Positions 20,548 to 29,523 of a DNA stretch of 64,000 bases are shown piece by piece (positions within the stretch are counted from its first letter, which is position 1; the number at the start of each line of letters is the position of its first letter). This DNA comes from Aestuariibaculum sp. M13. GTDB lineage: Bacteria > Bacteroidota > Bacteroidia > Flavobacteriales > Flavobacteriaceae. Location of the stretch: NCBI RefSeq assembly GCF_024723255.1, contig NZ_JANIAC010000003.1, positions 515,336 through 579,335 on the forward strand, written 5' to 3'. Made by a program: the position numbers and the translations under genes. The notes under the pieces are model-generated. The model was not told the origin of the DNA. It did not search any database and saw only the letters and a list, made by a program, of their open reading frames with translations.

Positions 20548-23500
20548 ATGAATATTAAAAAAATAGTATCATTAGCTCTAATGTTGTGCCTCATTTTAGG
20601 GTTTAACAGCAGTTATGGGCAAAACCAAACCACTACGGTTAAAGGAGTTGTAACAGATGACACGGGCATGCCTTTACCAGGAGCTACTGTCCTGCTTAAA
20701 GGAGCCACGATAGGAGTGGCCACAGATTTTGATGGCGCTTATGAGATTAGCTTTCCAACGGCAGTATCGAATATTTTGGAGTACAGTTATGTGTCATACG
20801 AAAAAGTATCAGTTACTGTAAAAACAGCAGGTATTATAGAAAAAAATGTAATGCTTATGCCAGAGCAAAATCAATTAAGTGAAGTTGTGGTAGTAGGTTT
20901 TGGTACCAAAAAGAAAGAGAATTTAACGGGAGCCGTTAGTCAAATTGGAGGTGAGGCTTTAGAGTCTAGACCAGTATTAAGGGCCGATCAAGCGTTGCAA
21001 GGTGTTGTTGCTGGTTTAAACATTGGTACAGATTCTGGTGGAGAATTAGATGGTAATCTTAATATTAATATTAGAGGGATAGGAACAATTGGCGAAGGGT
21101 CTTCAGGAAGTCCGTTGGTGCTTATTGATGGTATTGAGGGTAATTTGAGTTCGGTTAACCCTAATGACATTGAAAACATTTCGGTGCTTAAAGATGCGGC
21201 GGCAGCCTCTATTTATGGGTCACGTGCGCCATTTGGGGTGGTTTTGGTAACTACTAAAAGTGGTAGGAAAGGAAAAACAACTATTAGTTATTCGAACAAT
21301 TTTCGATATGCTTTTCCTATAAATGTTCCAGAACGTATGAATGCTTTAGAGTATGCTTACCTGTTAAACGATTTAAGTGTCAATACTGGAGGAAACCCTA
21401 TTTATCGAGAGGAAGCCATACAGAGGATAAAAGATTACCAAAATTATAAATTGGCTTTTGGTACACAGCCTAATTCCAGTGGAACCAGTTGGTTGCAAAA
21501 CAGAGCAGCTTATGGCGATACCGATTGGTACGATGTGCACTTAAAAAGCATGAGTTTAGGACAAGAACATAATCTAAGTGTTAGTGGCGGCGGTGAAAAA
21601 GTGGCATACTATGCTTCGGCTAACTATTTGGGGCAAGAAGGTATTTTTACATATTCAGATGAAACTTTCGATAGGCTCTCATTTAATACAAAAATTGATG
21701 CGGCTTTAAGCGATCAGTTTGAATTAAGTTTAAACACACGCTTCATGCGTAAGAATCATGATAGACCAACGGCTCAAGATGAGCGTTTTTATCACAACCT
21801 ATCGAGAGCGGTACCTACATCACCATTATATACACCTTATGGCGATTATATGGAAAACTCCATGGTTCAGCAATTGCAAGAAGGTGGACGTTTATTGGAG
21901 CAAACCGATTATCTGTACAATAAGCTAAAATTAACTTATGAGCCAATAAAAGATTGGAAAATTTACGGAGAGTTTAACTCAAGGATAGAAAACCATAACA
22001 ATTCTAAACATTTAGCCAAAATCTCTGTAGTGCAACCAACTTTAAAAAGTGAATATATTCCAATATTTTCTGGTTATGTACCCAAAATAGAGGTACGCGG
22101 ATGGGATATTTTAGCAATTACAGCTCCTGGACAAAACTATTTTGAAGTACAAAACGGACAGGTAAATTACTCAGGAATTAATCTTTATTCCGACTATACC
22201 AAATCCTTTGGAAATCATAATTTTAAAGTTTTAGTAGGAGTTCAAAATGAACTTTATAAATCACATTTTACTAGATTAGGAACAGATAATATCGATTCAG
22301 ACGATCGTCCGTTTATATCTCAAAACGGTGAGAAATTTGTTTTTGAGTCTAAAGGAGAGTGGAGTAACGTAGGTTTGTTTTCTCGATTAAACTACGATTA
22401 CAAAGAGCGTTATTTATTAGAGGCTAATTTTCGTGCCGATGGAGCATCGCGTTTCCCAACGAACGAGCGTTGGGGGTATTTTCCATCGTTTTCTGCTGGT
22501 TGGAATGTGGCAAAAGAGGCCTTTTGGGATAATATTTCAACAAAAATAAACAACTTTAAAATTCGCGGATCTTGGGGGGTATTAGGTAACCAAAATACCA
22601 ATAGCTTTTACCCTTATTTCCAAAATATGAGTATTGGTAATGGGAATTGGGCAGTAAATGGTTCAGTGCCTTCACAATTGCCTATGCCAGCACCTTTTAG
22701 TACCTCTATAACTTGGGAGAAAATTAGAAGTTTTAACTACGGATTCGATTTGGCAGTATTTAAAAATCGTTTAACGGCAACTGCCGATATTTTTGAACGT
22801 AAAACCATAGATATGATTGGTCCTGCACCTTTAAAACCTGGTAGTTTTGGTGCAACTGTACCTAAAACCAACAATGCGGAACTTGTATCGAAAGGTTGGG
22901 AAATAGAACTGGGATGGAAAGATCTAATCGGAAAGGACTTCTCTTACAATCTTAGTGTTGTGTTAAGTGATGTCAAAACAAAAGTAACCAAGTACAGCAA
23001 CCCTGAAAAGATTCTATTTGTAAATGGGGTTGACCAATTTTATGAAGGTAAACAATTAGGTGAAATATGGGGTTACCAATCGGCTGGAATTGCACAGTCT
23101 GATTTAGAAATGTCGGAATGGTTAGAAAACAACCGCCCTAATTTTGGAACCAATTGGGAAGGTGGCGATATTAAATACATCGATTTAAACGGAGATAAAT
23201 TAATTGATGCTGGCGCACAAAAACTGGGCGATAGTGGTGATATGTCTGTAATAGGTAACAGTACACCACGATATGCTTTCGGTATCAATTTAGGTTTCCG
23301 TTATAAAATGATAGATTTTAGTGCCTTTGTACAAGGAGTTGGTAAAAGAGATGCTTTACTTTCAGGTAGTGCAATTTATCCAGGTATTAGTCAATGGCAA
23401 GTAGCACCTTATGCCGAACATCTCGATTATTTTAGAGCCTTTGGTGCCGAGCTGGGAGCTAACTTCGATTCGTATTATCCACGTCCGTATATTGGTGATA

Positions 23501-23766
23501 AAAACTACAAACCACAAACACATTTTTTACAGGACGCATCGTATTTTAGATTAAAGAATTTGCAAATAGGATTTAATGTACCACAGGATCTTTTAGCAAG
23601 ATTAGGTATTTCTAGTGCAAGAATTTATATGTCTGGAGAAAATATATACACACATACCAATTTAAGAATGTTCGATCCTGAGGGAATTCAGGATTTAATA
23701 AATGGTAGTGGGAAAACATACCCTATGTCGGCTACTTATTCAACCGGAATTAATGTAACATTTTAA
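20548..23766 (+). CDS. SusC-like TonB-dependent outer-membrane transporter
   Basis: About 1072 residues from the ATG at 20548. A TTG at 20533 would add five residues, but the ATG version starts directly with the signal peptide (MNIKKIVSLALMLCLIL) and is preferred. After the signal come a carboxypeptidase-D-like domain (about 30-110, KGVVTDDTGMPLPGATVLLK), a TonB-box-like stretch (SEVVVVGFG), the plug domain with RGIGTIG and PLVLIDGIEG, and the SusC hallmark ISVLKDAAAASIYGSRAPFG, then the barrel. There is no STN domain, so control is probably by the propeller regulator rather than a sigma/FecR pair. A SusD gene follows after 19 bases. Confidence 0.95.
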   Translation: MNIKKIVSLALMLCLILGFNSSYGQNQTTTVKGVVTDDTGMPLPGATVLLKGATIGVATDFDGAYEISFPTAVSNILEYSYVSYEKVSVTVKTAGIIEKNVMLMPEQNQLSEVVVVGFGTKKKENLTGAVSQIGGEALESRPVLRADQALQGVVAGLNIGTDSGGELDGNLNINIRGIGTIGEGSSGSPLVLIDGIEGNLSSVNPNDIENISVLKDAAAASIYGSRAPFGVVLVTTKSGRKGKTTISYSNNFRYAFPINVPERMNALEYAYLLNDLSVNTGGNPIYREEAIQRIKDYQNYKLAFGTQPNSSGTSWLQNRAAYGDTDWYDVHLKSMSLGQEHNLSVSGGGEKVAYYASANYLGQEGIFTYSDETFDRLSFNTKIDAALSDQFELSLNTRFMRKNHDRPTAQDERFYHNLSRAVPTSPLYTPYGDYMENSMVQQLQEGGRLLEQTDYLYNKLKLTYEPIKDWKIYGEFNSRIENHNNSKHLAKISVVQPTLKSEYIPIFSGYVPKIEVRGWDILAITAPGQNYFEVQNGQVNYSGINLYSDYTKSFGNHNFKVLVGVQNELYKSHFTRLGTDNIDSDDRPFISQNGEKFVFESKGEWSNVGLFSRLNYDYKERYLLEANFRADGASRFPTNERWGYFPSFSAGWNVAKEAFWDNISTKINNFKIRGSWGVLGNQNTNSFYPYFQNMSIGNGNWAVNGSVPSQLPMPAPFSTSITWEKIRSFNYGFDLAVFKNRLTATADIFERKTIDMIGPAPLKPGSFGATVPKTNNAELVSKGWEIELGWKDLIGKDFSYNLSVVLSDVKTKVTKYSNPEKILFVNGVDQFYEGKQLGEIWGYQSAGIAQSDLEMSEWLENNRPNFGTNWEGGDIKYIDLNGDKLIDAGAQKLGDSGDMSVIGNSTPRYAFGINLGFRYKMIDFSAFVQGVGKRDALLSGSAIYPGISQWQVAPYAEHLDYFRAFGAELGANFDSYYPRPYIGDKNYKPQTHFLQDASYFRLKNLQIGFNVPQDLLARLGISSARIYMSGENIYTHTNLRMFDPEGIQDLINGSGKTYPMSATYSTGINVTF

Positions 23767-23785
23767 GGGATTAAAAAGAAAAAGC

Positions 23786-25696
23786 ATGAAAACAATATTT
23801 TATTCTCTAATCTTTGCAATACTTTGCTTTACGGCCTCGAGCTGCGAAGATTATTTAGAACGCGAACCCCAAGATTTCCTTTCAGAAGAATCATATTTCA
23901 ATAAACCATCCGATCTCGAGCTGTTTGTTAATAAGTTTTACAGCAGTTTTGATGTTACGGCCGATGTCGGGGCAAGATCGCTCTATGCCAAAGATCGAAA
24001 CAGTGACGATCTTATAGGACCGTGGGAGGAAGAAAACCTATTAACAGGTTTTAAATTGGTACCCTCTACAGCTGGCTGGGGTGTTGGCGATTGGCGCTTT
24101 AGAGACATACGCGAATGTAATTATTTTATTGAAACGGTTGAAAGCCGATTAGAGGCTGGTTTGCTTGATGAACAAAATCCAGATGTTAAGCATTACCGTG
24201 GGGAAAATTACTTTTTTAGAGCTTGGTTCTATTTTAATAAACTTCAATCCTATGGAGATTTTCCAATTATAACTACGGTACTTTCTGATGATAATGAAAC
24301 TTTAATCGAAGCCAGTAAAAGACAACCGAGAAATGAGGTAGCTCGATTTATTTTAAACGATTTAGATAAAGCAATTGCACTGCTTGAAAACGGTCGTTCA
24401 AAAAACAGAATTAATAAATCTACGGCCCAATTATTAGCTTCTCGTGTGGCTTTGTTTGAAGCTACTTGGTTAAAATATCACCAAGGTAGTGCAAGGGTGC
24501 CTGGTAATGCTAAATGGCCTGGAGCTTATTTACATCCAGATTTTGCATTTCAATCTGGAAGTATTCAGGCAGAAAGCAATTTTTTCTTTCAAAAAGCTAT
24601 GGATTATGCTCAACCAGTGGCTAATAGTTATCAGTTAGCTGCAAACTATCAAGATATGTTTGTGTCTCATAATTTAGCAGCTAATACAGAAGTGTTGTTA
24701 TTTAAAAGCTACGATATTGGTACGGTTTTAGGCCATGGCGCAACACATTATTTACAAAGAACTGGCGCAGGTGTAGGTTTTACAAGATCGTTGGTTGAAT
24801 CATTTTTAATGAAGAACGGCTTACCTATATATGCTTCTGGATCTGAATATGAAGGAGACCAACGCCTGTTGGATATTGTAACCAATCGAGATGAAAGATT
24901 GCAGGCTGCTTTACTTTCAGAAGGAGATATTAGAAAACTAAACTCCGACGGATCTCAAGAGTTTTTTGCATTTCCTGATTTAATAACTGGTTCTGGTTGG
25001 CAAGGAGTGACCTCGGGTTACCAAATGGAAAAGTGGATGAGCACCGACCCGCAAGAGGCCGTAGCTTCAACTGCAGGTAGTACAGAGTGTCCTATTTTTA
25101 GAGCTGCAGAGGCTTATTTAAATTATATTGAAGCGTCTTACGAACTTAACGGTAGTTTAAATTCCGATGCCTTAGCATATTGGAGCACATTAAGAGAACG
25201 TGCTGGGATTGATAAAGATGTCCAAAAAACAATTAACAATACAGATCTAAGTCAAGAACGCGATTTGGCCGTGTATTCAGCAGGAAGCATGGTAGACGAA
25301 ACACTTTATAATATTCGTAGAGAGCGAAGAAATGAGTTTATCGCTGAGGGTATGCGCCTTATGGATATGTATCGTTGGCGTGCCTTCGATACTATGAAAG
25401 ACTATATTGTTGAAGGGTTTAATTTATGGGATGCATATTACACGCAATATGGTAATGATCTTAATGAGGGCGATAATGTGTCTTATTCTCCTGAAAATGG
25501 AGGTTCAAAATATTTGCAGCCGTTTAGAAGATCGACTTCTAACAGAGCCTATAATGGGTACAATTTTCCGCAGACACACTATTTAAGTGCCGTACCTCTT
25601 GATGAATTTACTTTAACAAATTCGTTAGGCGATAATGGAGCGCTATACCAAAACCCAGGTTGGTCTAAAACTGCCGCAATACCGGCAACCGAATAA
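23786..25696 (+). CDS. SusD/RagB-family glycan-binding surface lipoprotein
   Basis: 636 residues, lipobox TASSC (Cys20), then the family start EDYLEREPQDFLSEESYF. Diagnostic blocks include RGENYFFRAWFYFNKLQSYGDFP, EAYLNYIEASYELNG and IRRERRNEFIAEGMRLMDMYRW, ending with the usual QNPGW. It is the partner of the SusC encoded 19 bases upstream, and the sulfatase gene begins 3 bases after its stop, so the three are co-transcribed. Glycan specificity is unknown. Confidence 0.95.
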   Translation: MKTIFYSLIFAILCFTASSCEDYLEREPQDFLSEESYFNKPSDLELFVNKFYSSFDVTADVGARSLYAKDRNSDDLIGPWEEENLLTGFKLVPSTAGWGVGDWRFRDIRECNYFIETVESRLEAGLLDEQNPDVKHYRGENYFFRAWFYFNKLQSYGDFPIITTVLSDDNETLIEASKRQPRNEVARFILNDLDKAIALLENGRSKNRINKSTAQLLASRVALFEATWLKYHQGSARVPGNAKWPGAYLHPDFAFQSGSIQAESNFFFQKAMDYAQPVANSYQLAANYQDMFVSHNLAANTEVLLFKSYDIGTVLGHGATHYLQRTGAGVGFTRSLVESFLMKNGLPIYASGSEYEGDQRLLDIVTNRDERLQAALLSEGDIRKLNSDGSQEFFAFPDLITGSGWQGVTSGYQMEKWMSTDPQEAVASTAGSTECPIFRAAEAYLNYIEASYELNGSLNSDALAYWSTLRERAGIDKDVQKTINNTDLSQERDLAVYSAGSMVDETLYNIRRERRNEFIAEGMRLMDMYRWRAFDTMKDYIVEGFNLWDAYYTQYGNDLNEGDNVSYSPENGGSKYLQPFRRSTSNRAYNGYNFPQTHYLSAVPLDEFTLTNSLGDNGALYQNPGWSKTAAIPATE

Positions 25697-25699
25697 CGT

Positions 25700-27313
25700 A
25701 TGTATAAAATGAAAAGAAGCCTATTTGTCTTATCTGTGTTTGTTTTTTTTGTGTCATGTTCTAATTCTAAAAAGAAAGTAGAACCCACAAGACCAAACAT
25801 TGTATTTATCATGTCTGACGACCACGCCTATCAAGCTATTAGCGCCTACGATGATAAATTGATTCAAACCCCCAATATAGATCGTTTAGCCAATGAGGGG
25901 ATGTTGTTTACTAATGCCAGTGTTACCAACTCGATTTGTGCACCATCGAGAGCCGTAATCTTAACAGGTAAACATAGTCATATTAATGGTAAAATAGATA
26001 ACTTAAGTAAGTTCGATACCACTAATGTAACCTTTCCTCAAATTCTTCAAAAGGCAGGATACCAAACGGCAATGTTTGGTAAACTTCACTTTGGAAACAA
26101 TCCAAAAGGGTTCGACGAATTTAAAATTTTACCAGGACAGGGTGATTATTATAATCCAAGATTTATTACCCAAAGAGGCGATACAATTGTAGAAGGCTAT
26201 GTTACAGACATTACCACTGATTTAACTTTAGATTGGATGAAAAACCGTCGCGACCCGAATAAACCTTTTATGCTTATGTATTTACATAAAGCTCCACACC
26301 GTGCTTGGTTGCCAAAAGAAGAGCATTATAAGGTTTTTACCCAAAAAACATTTCCGTTGCCAGAAACACTTTTTGATGATTATGATACTAGAGGAACTGC
26401 AGCGAAAACAGCAGAAATGGGTATTTTAAAGCACATGTCGTTTATAAACGATACTAAGCTCACACCTGAAACAGTTAACGCACTAGAAATAAAAGAATGG
26501 AGTCAATTAGGCGAAAGTATAGGAAGAATGAACCCTGAGCAACGTGCTAAGTGGGATGCTGTTTATGGTCCTATTAACGAGGATTTTAGGGAAAAATATC
26601 CTACCATGAACGATTCTACACTAACCGTTTGGAAATACCAACGTTACATGCAGGATTACTTAGGTACTATTGCTTCGGTTGATGAAAATGTAGGACGCGT
26701 TTTAGACTATTTAGATGAACAACATTTATCCGATAATACAATTGTAGTTTATACATCCGATCAGGGGTTTTATCTAGGGGAGCACGGTTGGTTTGATAAA
26801 CGTTTTATGTATAACGAATCATTTAAAACGCCTTTACTAATCAAGTGGCCCAATAAGATTGAAGCAGGTACTACTGAAGACGAAATGGTACAAAACCTAG
26901 ATTTCGCCCAAACTTTTTTAGAGATTGCTGGGATTACAGCGCCAGAGGATATGCAGGGTAAAAGTTTAGTGCCGCTTTTAACGGGTAAAAAAGAAACTTG
27001 GGATAGAGATGCAGTGTATTACCATTACTATGAATATCCTGCCGAACATGCGGTGAAAAGACATTATGGTATTGCAACAAAAGAATATAAAATTATTCAC
27101 TTTTACCATGATGTTGACCAATGGGAACTTTACGATAGGCTAAAAGACCCTAACGAAGTTAATAATGTTTACAACAATCCAGAGTATGCCCATGTAGTAG
27201 AAGAAATGAAATCAAAATTAAAAGATATTCGAGCAAAATATAAAGACTCTCAAGTATTAGATAATTATTACATACAGTTATACAAAAACAAAGGCATAGG
27301 CGAAAAGCACTAA
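25700..27313 (+). CDS. Family S1 sulfatase lipoprotein, GlcNAc-6-sulfatase-like group
   Basis: 537 residues from 25700; an ATG three codons later (25709) is an equally good start. Lipobox FFVSC (Cys20). Asp40-Asp41 in IMSDDHAYQAI are calcium ligands and Cys80 in CAPSRAVILTGK is the formylglycine precursor. GKLHFG and SDQGFYLGEHGWFDKR are typical of the sulfatase branch that includes N-acetylglucosamine-6-sulfatases and choline/heparan-type enzymes; the assignment to GlcNAc-6-sulfate is tentative and rests partly on the neighbouring hexosaminidases. It begins 3 bases after the SusD stop, so it is expressed with the transporter. It would remove a sulfate that blocks exo-acting hexosaminidases. 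Confidence 0.9.
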   Translation: MYKMKRSLFVLSVFVFFVSCSNSKKKVEPTRPNIVFIMSDDHAYQAISAYDDKLIQTPNIDRLANEGMLFTNASVTNSICAPSRAVILTGKHSHINGKIDNLSKFDTTNVTFPQILQKAGYQTAMFGKLHFGNNPKGFDEFKILPGQGDYYNPRFITQRGDTIVEGYVTDITTDLTLDWMKNRRDPNKPFMLMYLHKAPHRAWLPKEEHYKVFTQKTFPLPETLFDDYDTRGTAAKTAEMGILKHMSFINDTKLTPETVNALEIKEWSQLGESIGRMNPEQRAKWDAVYGPINEDFREKYPTMNDSTLTVWKYQRYMQDYLGTIASVDENVGRVLDYLDEQHLSDNTIVVYTSDQGFYLGEHGWFDKRFMYNESFKTPLLIKWPNKIEAGTTEDEMVQNLDFAQTFLEIAGITAPEDMQGKSLVPLLTGKKETWDRDAVYYHYYEYPAEHAVKRHYGIATKEYKIIHFYHDVDQWELYDRLKDPNEVNNVYNNPEYAHVVEEMKSKLKDIRAKYKDSQVLDNYYIQLYKNKGIGEKH

Positions 27314-27326
27314 TACAATAAAAACT

Positions 27327-27359
27327 ATTTGTGCCGTCCTTAACCACGGCGGCACAAAT
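27327..27359 (+). terminator. Hairpin after sulfatase gene
   Basis: ATTTGTGCCG (27327-27336) pairs perfectly with CGGCACAAAT (27350-27359). There is no T tract after it, so it is better read as an mRNA-stabilising or partial-termination hairpin. Confidence 0.45.
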
Positions 27360-27402
27360 GGCTTACAAATAATAATTAACCAAACTAAAAACTAAACTAA
27401 AA

Positions 27403-28392
27403 ATGAAAAAAATTACTTATTTAATGACTATTTTAGCCCTAGCTTTAACCGCTACCTTAAATGCTCAAAATTATGGGCTTAAAACAACAGGAACAGCTGG
27501 TGACGGATTTTCTTCAAATGAAATAGGTGCGTTGTTATCTAACCAAACCGCATTTACCATTGAGTTTTGGTACGAAATAGAAACCTTTGCGCCTAATACT
27601 TGGATTTTTAAGGTAGAAGCATCAGGAAACAATCGCATTGGTTTATTAACACCTGGTGCCGATAACGGCGGTGTGTATGTTCGTATTGGAGATGGTACAA
27701 GCCATGGGCAGCAACCGTTTTGGAATACAGCTTTAATATCTGCAAACAGCTGGAATCACGTAGCTTTAACCTTCGATGCAGGAACGGTAAAGTTATACAT
27801 TAACGGAATAGAAAGAAATGGAGGAGCTATTAGTGGATTATATCCTAGCAGTACTGGCGATTTAAGTGCAGAACAATTTCAAATTGGCTGGACTACAGAG
27901 GCTAATATTGATGAATTGAGAATTACAGCGGGTACGGCATTAAGTACTATCGACACGAAAAAATCAGAAACACCAATTGATTTTGATGCGTATTTCGATT
28001 TTGATGCTAACGAAAGGCCAACAGGCGCTGTATCATCAAATTCTGAAACCGCAAATATAGGATCGAATACAACAATTAAAGGGCAAATAAATAATTTTGG
28101 CACTACTTATCAAGTTTTAGATAATACTACCCTAAAGGCTAAAACGTTCAAGAGTAGTGGTACTTTAAAAGTATATCCAAATCCAGCAAATGATTATGTA
28201 AATATTCAGCTTCCAGATTATGTAAGCGGCGTTATTTCAATTTATAATATTACTGGTAAATTGGTTGCGCAAGAAAACGTTAGCCAAGTAAGAGAAGTGC
28301 AGTTAAGTACCCATAAGTTATCTAAGGGTATTTACATGTTGAGTTTTGAAAACCAAACCATAAAAAAAGTAAGTAAATTAATTGTTCAATAG
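27403..28392 (+). CDS. LamG/concanavalin-like lectin domain protein with T9SS sorting domain
   Basis: 329 residues. Signal peptide to about residue 21 (TLNAQ). Residues about 35-190 form a LamG-type jelly roll (FTIEFWYE, SWNHVALTFDAGTVKLYINGIE, NIDELRI). The last about 75 residues are a Por secretion (type IX) C-terminal sorting domain: LKVYPNPANDYVNI, then ISIYNITGKLV and LSKGIYMLSF. It should be exported by T9SS and cell-attached or released. No catalytic residues are seen, so a carbohydrate-binding role at the surface is the best guess. It lies between the sulfatase and the second GH16 of the same strand. Confidence 0.85.
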   Translation: MKKITYLMTILALALTATLNAQNYGLKTTGTAGDGFSSNEIGALLSNQTAFTIEFWYEIETFAPNTWIFKVEASGNNRIGLLTPGADNGGVYVRIGDGTSHGQQPFWNTALISANSWNHVALTFDAGTVKLYINGIERNGGAISGLYPSSTGDLSAEQFQIGWTTEANIDELRITAGTALSTIDTKKSETPIDFDAYFDFDANERPTGAVSSNSETANIGSNTTIKGQINNFGTTYQVLDNTTLKAKTFKSSGTLKVYPNPANDYVNIQLPDYVSGVISIYNITGKLVAQENVSQVREVQLSTHKLSKGIYMLSFENQTIKKVSKLIVQ

Positions 28393-28458
28393 TTAGTTTA
28401 CCTTCTGGAGTAATATAGTAGAGCTCCTTCTTTAGGTTCTATATAGATTAATAGCATG

Positions 28459-28492
28459 AAGGCTGTGCAATTTTTTTTGGACAGCCTTTTTA
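28459..28492 (+). terminator. Rho-independent terminator after LamG gene
   Basis: AAGGCTGT (28459-28466) pairs with ACAGCCTT (28481-28488) and is followed by T residues. The loop is 14 bases. It should separate the GH16-SusC-SusD-sulfatase-LamG unit from the following GH16-GH20-GH2 unit. Confidence 0.75.
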
Positions 28493-28579
28493 AATGAAAT
28501 AACACGTGATAAAATGAAGATGTATATAGTTAAAATTGGTTCGGTTTAAAAAGTGAAAAATTAATTGTATCAGTAAAGT

Positions 28580-29428
28580 ATGAAAATAGTAAGCAAACAC
28601 AAAAACATGAAATTAACTCATCAGACTCCTAAAGTATTGGCCATTGCAATTCTTTTTATAACAGGGGTATCCTGTTCGGTGGTAAGGAATAAACATCAGG
28701 AAGAGAATTATCAATTGGTTTTTGAAGATCATTTTAATGGAAGTACTTACAATCCTGCGTTCTGGAGTAGTTTTGAAAGTCAAAAGCATTCAGCACCATG
28801 GAACCATTATGTGGTAAATGATGAGCAGTTGGCAGAAGTTAAAAATGGTTATTTGCACATGCGTGCTCGCTGGAACTCCAAAACCAATCTTCCTGAAACG
28901 GGAGCCATTCTTACTAAAAACAAATTTAGTTTTAAATATGGAAAGATTGAGGTGCGAGCAAAGTTTTCCAGTGCAGGTCAAGGCGGTTGGCCAGCCATTT
29001 GGCTAATGCCTCAAAATGAAGTTTACCCTGGTTGGCCACATGGAGGTGAAATAGATATTATGGAGCGTTTAAACACCGATAGTTTTGTGCATCAAGTAGT
29101 GCATCAAACCAATGGGGAAACAAAACATGTGTCAACGGGAGCAACACCTTCTATTAAAACCGAAGATTATAATACGTATAGTGTTGTTAAGTTGCCTAAC
29201 CGGATAGAGTTTTATGTAAACGATCAGCTCACTATGGTACACCATCCACATGATGAGTTTGAGGAGAAATGGCCTTTTGAAACCGATTATTATATCATTT
29301 TAAACCATGCCTGTGCAGATAAAGGAACCTCTGGAGTTAATTTCTGGCCAGGTAGTGTAACATCTACTAAAAATTTTCCATACGAAATGGCTGTGGATTA
29401 TGTTAAGGTTTGGAAAATCAAAGAATAA
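28580..29428 (+). CDS. GH16 endo-glycosidase lipoprotein, single domain
   Basis: 282 residues; the second ATG (28607) gives the more usual signal length before the lipobox (GVSC). The rest is a compact GH16 jelly roll with KYGKIEVRAKF, WPAIWLMP and the catalytic motif GEIDIMERLN (Glu157 nucleophile, Glu162 acid/base in this numbering). It resembles the laminarinase-like GH16 branch, which in gut Bacteroides also contains endo-beta-galactosidases acting on mucin O-glycans. Directly downstream genes encode a beta-HexNAcase and a beta-galactosidase, the exo-enzymes needed for products of such a cut. Substrate is not proven. Confidence 0.87.
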   Translation: MKIVSKHKNMKLTHQTPKVLAIAILFITGVSCSVVRNKHQEENYQLVFEDHFNGSTYNPAFWSSFESQKHSAPWNHYVVNDEQLAEVKNGYLHMRARWNSKTNLPETGAILTKNKFSFKYGKIEVRAKFSSAGQGGWPAIWLMPQNEVYPGWPHGGEIDIMERLNTDSFVHQVVHQTNGETKHVSTGATPSIKTEDYNTYSVVKLPNRIEFYVNDQLTMVHHPHDEFEEKWPFETDYYIILNHACADKGTSGVNFWPGSVTSTKNFPYEMAVDYVKVWKIKE

Positions 29429-29523
29429 TTTAAGGTTGAAACCAAGCTAAATAATTAGGAAATTATTTAGTGAAAATGAAATACATGCAATCATTTTTGA
29501 GAATCTAATATAAAAAAAGAACT

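Noticed and set aside
27327..27359. Hairpin after the sulfatase as a full terminator
   Set aside because: Perfect 10-bp stem but no T tract on either side; the downstream LamG gene is more probably co-transcribed in part.
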